A stretch of 64,000 bases of DNA from Pseudomonas proteolytica (GTDB taxonomy: Bacteria; Pseudomonadota; Gammaproteobacteria; Pseudomonadales; Pseudomonadaceae), in NCBI RefSeq assembly GCF_007858275.1, contig NZ_VFEV01000023.1, forward strand, positions 1-64,000, read 5' to 3'. This document shows, piece by piece, positions 60,775-64,000 of the stretch (its first letter is position 1; each line of letters starts with the position of its first letter). Under the pieces are notes generated by a model. That model had not been told where the DNA came from and searched no databases. It worked only from the letters and a program-made list of their open reading frames with translations. The position numbers and the translations under genes were made by a program.

Positions 60775-61446
60775 ATGCGCGACTACAAATGGCTGCACGA
60801 ATACTGTCTGAACCGCTTTGGTTCGGCGGCCGAGCTGGAAGCCCACCTGCCGGTGCCCAAGACGCCAGCGCAATTGCGCCAGATCAGCGATGACCGCTAC
60901 CTGTCGACCCTGTCGCTGCGGGTATTCCGCGCCGGGCTCAAGCACAGTGTGGTAGACGCCAAGTGGCCGGCGTTCGAGCAGGTGTTCTTTGGTTTTGATC
61001 CAGAAAAAGTCGTGTTGATGGGCGCCGAGCACCTTGAGCGCCTGATGCAGGACACGCGGATCATCCGCCACCTGGGCAAACTCAAGAGCGTGCCGCGCAA
61101 TGCGCAGATGATCCTCGACGTCGCACACGAAAAGGGCAGCTTCGGCGCGCTGATCGCCGATTGGCCAGTGACCGATATCGTTGGGCTGTGGAAATACCTG
61201 AGCAAACACGGCCACCAGTTGGGCGGGTTGTCCGCGCCGCGCTTCTTGCGCATGGTAGGCAAGGACACTTTTGTGCCGAGCTATGACGTGGTCGCGGCGC
61301 TCAATGCGCAGAAGATTGTCGACAAGGCCCCCACCAGCCTGCGGGACCTGGCGACGGTGCAGGCGGCGTTCAACCAGTGGCACGCCGAGAGCGGGCGGCC
61401 GATGTGCCAGTTGTCGATGATGCTGGCCTATACCGTCAACCATTGA
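60775..61446 (+). CDS. Tag-like DNA-3-methyladenine glycosylase homologue, divergent
   Basis: 223 residues with a helix-hairpin-helix glycosylase fold of the Tag family (COG2818-like: 'WPAFEQVFFGFDPEKVV', 'QDTRIIRHLGKLKSVPRNA', 'FVPSYDVVAAL'). It lacks the MERCGW-type start and HxxxC tail that bind zinc in E. coli Tag, and starts MRDYKWLHEYCL instead. It may remove alkylated bases or have another role. GAGGGC precedes the ATG. Confidence 0.75.
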   Translation: MRDYKWLHEYCLNRFGSAAELEAHLPVPKTPAQLRQISDDRYLSTLSLRVFRAGLKHSVVDAKWPAFEQVFFGFDPEKVVLMGAEHLERLMQDTRIIRHLGKLKSVPRNAQMILDVAHEKGSFGALIADWPVTDIVGLWKYLSKHGHQLGGLSAPRFLRMVGKDTFVPSYDVVAALNAQKIVDKAPTSLRDLATVQAAFNQWHAESGRPMCQLSMMLAYTVNH

Positions 61447-61448
61447 CC

Positions 61449-61539
61449 TGTAGGCTCGCGAAAAACCTGAGGGCGCCGCGTGCATTCTGAATGCCCGCGT
61501 CATCGTTAACGTTTTCCGCGAGCAAGCTCGCTCCTACAT
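61449..61539. repeat. REPIN between the Tag-like gene and the DUF2069 gene
   Basis: TGTAGGCTCGCGAAAAACCT on the left and GTTTTCCGCGAGCAAGCTCG CTCCTACAT on the right. The right arm overlaps the 3' end of the DUF2069 gene. Confidence 0.78.
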
Positions 61540-61938
61540 GGCCAACCGCCGATTGAGCTGGAACCGCCAACGCACATACAGCAGCGCCGTGCAGAACACT
61601 GCCACGCTCGCCAGCATCTCCAGCACGCCAAACCACTGGCGGTTGGGGTCATAGGCCGCCAGGGCGCCCTTGATGAAATACAGGTTCACCACAAAACACA
61701 TCCACGAATGCCCGCGCGCACTGCCCATGAGCATGCCTGGCGCGAGGATCAGCAGCGGCACCAGTTCGATCAGCAGGATCACCCAGGGCCGGGCGCCATG
61801 CAGGTCGGCGACCAGCAGGTAGTAAACGCAGAGCAGGCCTACCAGGCCAAAAAACGCCAGCAGGCTCAAGGCCCGAGCCACCTTGACCCGGGGTTCGAGC
61901 CAGGCCTGGGGCGGCAGGACTTTAGGCTTCTTGGCCAC
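61534..61938 (-). CDS. DUF2069 membrane protein
   Basis: 134 residues with four predicted membrane helices ('LSLLAFFGLVGLLCVYYLLV', 'VILLIELVPLLILAPGML', 'SWMCFVVNLYFIKGAL', 'LEMLASVAVFCTALLYVRW'). Conserved beside wrbA in Pseudomonas; function unknown. The start GTG at 61938 (VAKKPKVLPPQ) follows GGAG by 8 nt and overlaps the wrbA 3' end by 17 bp, so it is probably translated from the wrbA transcript. The stop codon falls in the REP element at 61534-61539. Confidence 0.82.
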   Translation of the reverse strand: MAKKPKVLPPQAWLEPRVKVARALSLLAFFGLVGLLCVYYLLVADLHGARPWVILLIELVPLLILAPGMLMGSARGHSWMCFVVNLYFIKGALAAYDPNRQWFGVLEMLASVAVFCTALLYVRWRFQLNRRLAM

Positions 61939-62536
61939 GGCCACTCTCCAGTTTCGCTGCCGTCTTCGCCAGGCGCAGGCCGAGGGCGCGGCACAGGGCG
62001 ATTTCATGGGGGTCCAGGGCACGCTTGCCGTCAGCGCCGGAATGGTGGCTGGCGCCGTAGGGCGTACCGCCGCCCTGGGTGTCGAGCAACGCCTGTTCGC
62101 TGTAGGGCAGGCCGGTGATCAGCATGCCGTGGTGCAGCAGTGGCAGCAGCATCGACATCAAGGTGGTTTCCTGGCCGCCGTGCAGACTGGCGGTCGAGGT
62201 GAAGACCCCGGCCGGCTTGCCGACCAGTGCGCCGGTCAGCCACAGGTTGCTGGTGCCGTCGAGAAAGTACTTCAACGGCGCGGCCATGTTGCCAAAGCGC
62301 GTCGGGCTGCCCAGGGCCAGGCCCGCGCAGTTCTTCAGGTCGTCGAGGCTGGCGTACAACGCACCTTCGGCCGGGATGCTCGGCGCTACGGCCTCACACT
62401 CGCTGGAGATTGCCGGCACCGTGCGCAGGCGCGCTTCCAGGCCGCCTTGCTCGATGCCTCGGGCAATCTGCCGGGCCATTTCGCTGACCGAGCCGTTGCG
62501 GCTGTAATACAACACCAGGACGTAGGGCGCGCTCAC
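61922..62536 (-). CDS. wrbA: NAD(P)H:quinone oxidoreductase, WrbA flavodoxin family
   Basis: Two-electron quinone reductase with FMN; protects from quinone redox cycling. 204 residues. 'VLVLYYSRNGSVSEMARQIARG' is the flavodoxin phosphate-binding loop, 'LALGSPTRFGNMAAPLKYFLDGT' the WrbA signature and 'STASLHGGQETTLMSMLLPLLHHGML' the quinone/FMN region. Overlaps arsC by 4 bp (ATGA) upstream and the DUF2069 start downstream, forming arsC-wrbA-DUF2069. Confidence 0.92.
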   Translation of the reverse strand: MSAPYVLVLYYSRNGSVSEMARQIARGIEQGGLEARLRTVPAISSECEAVAPSIPAEGALYASLDDLKNCAGLALGSPTRFGNMAAPLKYFLDGTSNLWLTGALVGKPAGVFTSTASLHGGQETTLMSMLLPLLHHGMLITGLPYSEQALLDTQGGGTPYGASHHSGADGKRALDPHEIALCRALGLRLAKTAAKLESGRGQEA

Positions 62537-62886
62537 GGCAGGATCTCCAGGATATTTTCCGGCGGGCGGCCAATCACAGCCTTGTCGGCGGTGGCCAGGA
62601 TCGGCCGTTCCATCAACTTGGGGTGGGCGGCGATGGCAGCAATCAATTGCGCCTCGCTGAGGCTGGCGTCGGCCAGGTTGAGGGTCTTGTATTCGTCTTC
62701 GCCGGTGCGCAGCAGTTGCCGGGCGCTGATCCCCAGTTTGCCGAGCAGGGCTTCAAGCTGCGCGGCGTCCAGCGGGGTTTCCAGGTAACGCACGACGGTG
62801 GGCGCCAGGCCACGGGCTTGCAGCAGTTCGAGCGCACCGCGGGATTTCGAGCAGCGCGGGTTGTGATAAAGCGTCAGATCGGTCAT
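62533..62886 (-). CDS. arsC: ArsC-family arsenate reductase (glutaredoxin type)
   Basis: 117 residues, thioredoxin fold. 'LTLYHNPRCSKSRGALELL' holds the catalytic Cys12 and the anion-binding Arg; 'RPILATADKAVIGRPPENIL' contains the conserved distal arginine. Reduces arsenate to arsenite with glutathione and glutaredoxin, or acts as a Spx-like redox protein. It is not next to arsB or arsR, so a housekeeping role is likely. First gene of the arsC-wrbA-DUF2069 unit. Confidence 0.88.
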   Translation of the reverse strand: MTDLTLYHNPRCSKSRGALELLQARGLAPTVVRYLETPLDAAQLEALLGKLGISARQLLRTGEDEYKTLNLADASLSEAQLIAAIAAHPKLMERPILATADKAVIGRPPENILEILP

Positions 62887-63001
62887 GTGCGGGTCGCATC
62901 TTGCGTAAGGTGGCGGGTATTCTACCTGCGCTGCGGCTTGTGCTTAAACCGTAAGAGGCGATCCGCCGCAGCCCACGTTCATTTTTGCTAAGGATTACCC
63001 C

Positions 63002-63463
63002 ATGACACGGCGACTGATAGGCGCACTGGCAGTTATCACCACCCTCCTGCTCAGTGGCTGCGGCAATGATTATGGCGTCGACCAATACGGTCAGAAAGTC
63101 GCGTCCGAACGCGTCGACAAGCAATGGCTGGTGGTCAATTACTGGGCCGAGTGGTGTGGTCCGTGCCGCATCGAAATCCCTGAGCTCAACGCCCTGGCCG
63201 AGCAGCTCAAGGGCCAGCCGGTGAGTGTGTTCGGCGTCAACTTCGACAACGTGCAGGGTGAAGAACTCAAGAGCGCGAGCGAGAAGCTGGGCATCAAGTT
63301 CACCGTGTTGGCACAGAACCCCGAGGCGATTTTTGATATCCCGCGCAGCGAAGCGTTGCCGGTGACCTACATCATCGATGACAAGGGCAAGGTGCGGGCG
63401 CAGATGTTGGGTGAGCAGACGGCGGAAGGTGTACTGGCCAAGCTCAAAGAGTTGCGCGGCTGA
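63002..63463 (+). CDS. TlpA-like thioredoxin-fold lipoprotein
   Basis: 153 residues. The signal peptide ends in a lipobox LLSGC (Cys at residue 20), so it is anchored to a membrane facing the periplasm. Redox motif WCGPC (about residues 52-56) lies in 'NYWAEWCGPCRIEIPELN', and the cis-proline is in 'LPVTYIID'. A periplasmic thiol-disulfide reductase; client unknown. ATG at 63002 follows AAGGATTACCCC. Divergent from arsC. Confidence 0.88.
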   Translation: MTRRLIGALAVITTLLLSGCGNDYGVDQYGQKVASERVDKQWLVVNYWAEWCGPCRIEIPELNALAEQLKGQPVSVFGVNFDNVQGEELKSASEKLGIKFTVLAQNPEAIFDIPRSEALPVTYIIDDKGKVRAQMLGEQTAEGVLAKLKELRG

Positions 63464-63476
63464 AGCTTCGCGATCT

Positions 63477-63579
63477 CTGCAGGAGCGAGCTCGCTCGCGA
63501 AGCACTCACAGGCACCGCGTTCATCCGGGATGCACGGGTTTTTGTTGACGTTCTTCGCGAGCAAGCTCGCTCCTACAGG
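63477..63579. repeat. REPIN at the 3' end of the thioredoxin lipoprotein gene
   Basis: CTGCAGGAGCGAGCTCGCTCGCG on the left, TTCGCGAGCAAGCTCGCTCC on the right, GAGCGAGCTTGCTCGC subfamily. It separates the gene from the convergent META lipoprotein. Confidence 0.82.
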
Positions 63580-63586
63580 CGTTGGG

Positions 63587-63991
63587 TCAGCCTTCTTCCA
63601 GCCACAGGCGCAGAGGCTTGCCCTCGGCAGGCCAGAAACGGGTCTGCTCGATGGGCGAGATATCCCAGCGCTGCACGGTTTCCAGGGCCTTGAAGAAGCG
63701 CTGCTCTTGCTCCATCAGGGCTTCGGCACACAGCTTGCGGGTACTGCCGATCTTGCCGAAGCTGAGCTTGTCACCGTCCAGGCTGTAGGGCGCGAACCAG
63801 TGGTTGCAGCCGCCATTGCCATAGGCCCGGCCATCGGCGCCGAGGGTCACGGTCAGGTGGGCGTAATCCATCAGTGGCCGTTCGCCGATCCATTCGACGA
63901 TGTAGCTGTGATCCTGCTTGAGCTTGACCTCATCGCTGGCGCAGCCGGCGAGGCCGACGCCCAGCGCGGCGAGCACCAGCAGGCGCTTCAT
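63587..63991 (-). CDS. META/HslJ-domain lipoprotein
   Basis: 134 residues. MKRLLVLAALGVGLAGCASD is a lipoprotein signal with lipobox LAGC (Cys17). The rest is a META domain ('DGRAYGNGGCNHWFAPYSLDGDKLSFGKIGSTRKLC'), with the conserved N-G-G-C-N-x-[WF] motif. HslJ relatives are heat-shock or novobiocin-tolerance lipoproteins; the role here is not known. The start codon lies 9 bp from the right edge of the window. Confidence 0.88.
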   Translation of the reverse strand: MKRLLVLAALGVGLAGCASDEVKLKQDHSYIVEWIGERPLMDYAHLTVTLGADGRAYGNGGCNHWFAPYSLDGDKLSFGKIGSTRKLCAEALMEQEQRFFKALETVQRWDISPIEQTRFWPAEGKPLRLWLEEG

Positions 63992-64000
63992 TGCGCGGTC

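Noticed and set aside
3379..63579. Repeated GGGAGCGGGCTTGCCCGC elements as a possible CRISPR array
   Set aside because: They are scattered, palindromic and in inverted pairs, without regular spacing or spacers; they are REPs.

Overview
The window is chromosomal DNA of a fluorescent Pseudomonas (P. fluorescens group). The case rests on gene content and order: an aot/argR/aru arginine locus, alaS-lysC-rsmA-tRNA, amrZ, flgZ-N-M-A/cheV/cheR, class Ia nrdA, phoPQ without oprH, and many REP palindromes of the type common in this group. This is all inferred from the sequence; no database was searched.

Layout. 1-0.2 kb: 5' end of nrdB. 0.7-3.3 kb: a small DUF2790 protein and acetyl-CoA synthetase. 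3.9-9.3 kb: arginine/ornithine ABC importer aotJQMOP and its regulator argR. 9.3-15.3 kb: a giant leucine-rich-repeat protein on the opposite strand, wedged inside the arginine locus. 15.6-23.4 kb: the arginine succinyltransferase pathway aruCFGDB-(orf)-E. 23.4-24.2 kb: an FMN riboswitch and a lumazine synthase. 24.4-30.4 kb: threonine aldolase, alaS, lysC, rsmA/csrA, tRNA-Ser and two tRNA-Arg. 30.8-34 kb: mgtE, amrZ, a two-gene small-protein operon and a third tRNA-Arg. 34.3-43.5 kb: an MFS transporter, flagellar and chemotaxis genes flgZ-N-M-A (minus) and cheV-cheR-flgBCDE (plus). 43.6-44.7 kb: a lone gene behind a near-consensus Hrp box that looks like a type III effector. 44.8-47.7 kb: nrdA with a large control region. 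48.6-53.9 kb: two two-component systems (the second is phoPQ) flanking a phosphopantetheinyl transferase. 54.2-58.2 kb: an AraC regulator, dctA and a CoA racemase/transferase. 58.3-64 kb: housekeeping genes (sprT, a Yip1-like protein, ttcA, a Tag-like glycosylase, wrbA, arsC, a thioredoxin lipoprotein, a META lipoprotein).

How the genes work together. Arginine is imported by AotJQMP and broken down to glutamate and succinate by AruFG, B, C, D and E. ArgR half-sites of the P. aeruginosa form lie in front of both aotJ and aruC. Acs and DctA serve acetate and C4-dicarboxylate use. acsA carries a Crc/Hfq-type CA motif, and dctA a sigma-54 promoter with two palindromes at enhancer distance. The flagellar block shows a sigma-54 promoter before flgB and a sigma-28 promoter before flgM.

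Most notable items: (1) the Hrp-box gene at 43.6-44.7 kb, a candidate undescribed effector with a papain-like Cys/His pair; (2) the 1970-residue LRR protein with three long LRR modules and no NEL ligase domain; (3) the nrdA upstream region with a tandem NrdR-box pair and two DnaA boxes; (4) nrdA and nrdB lying about 44.6 kb apart, with the flg operon also cut after flgE at the same junction.
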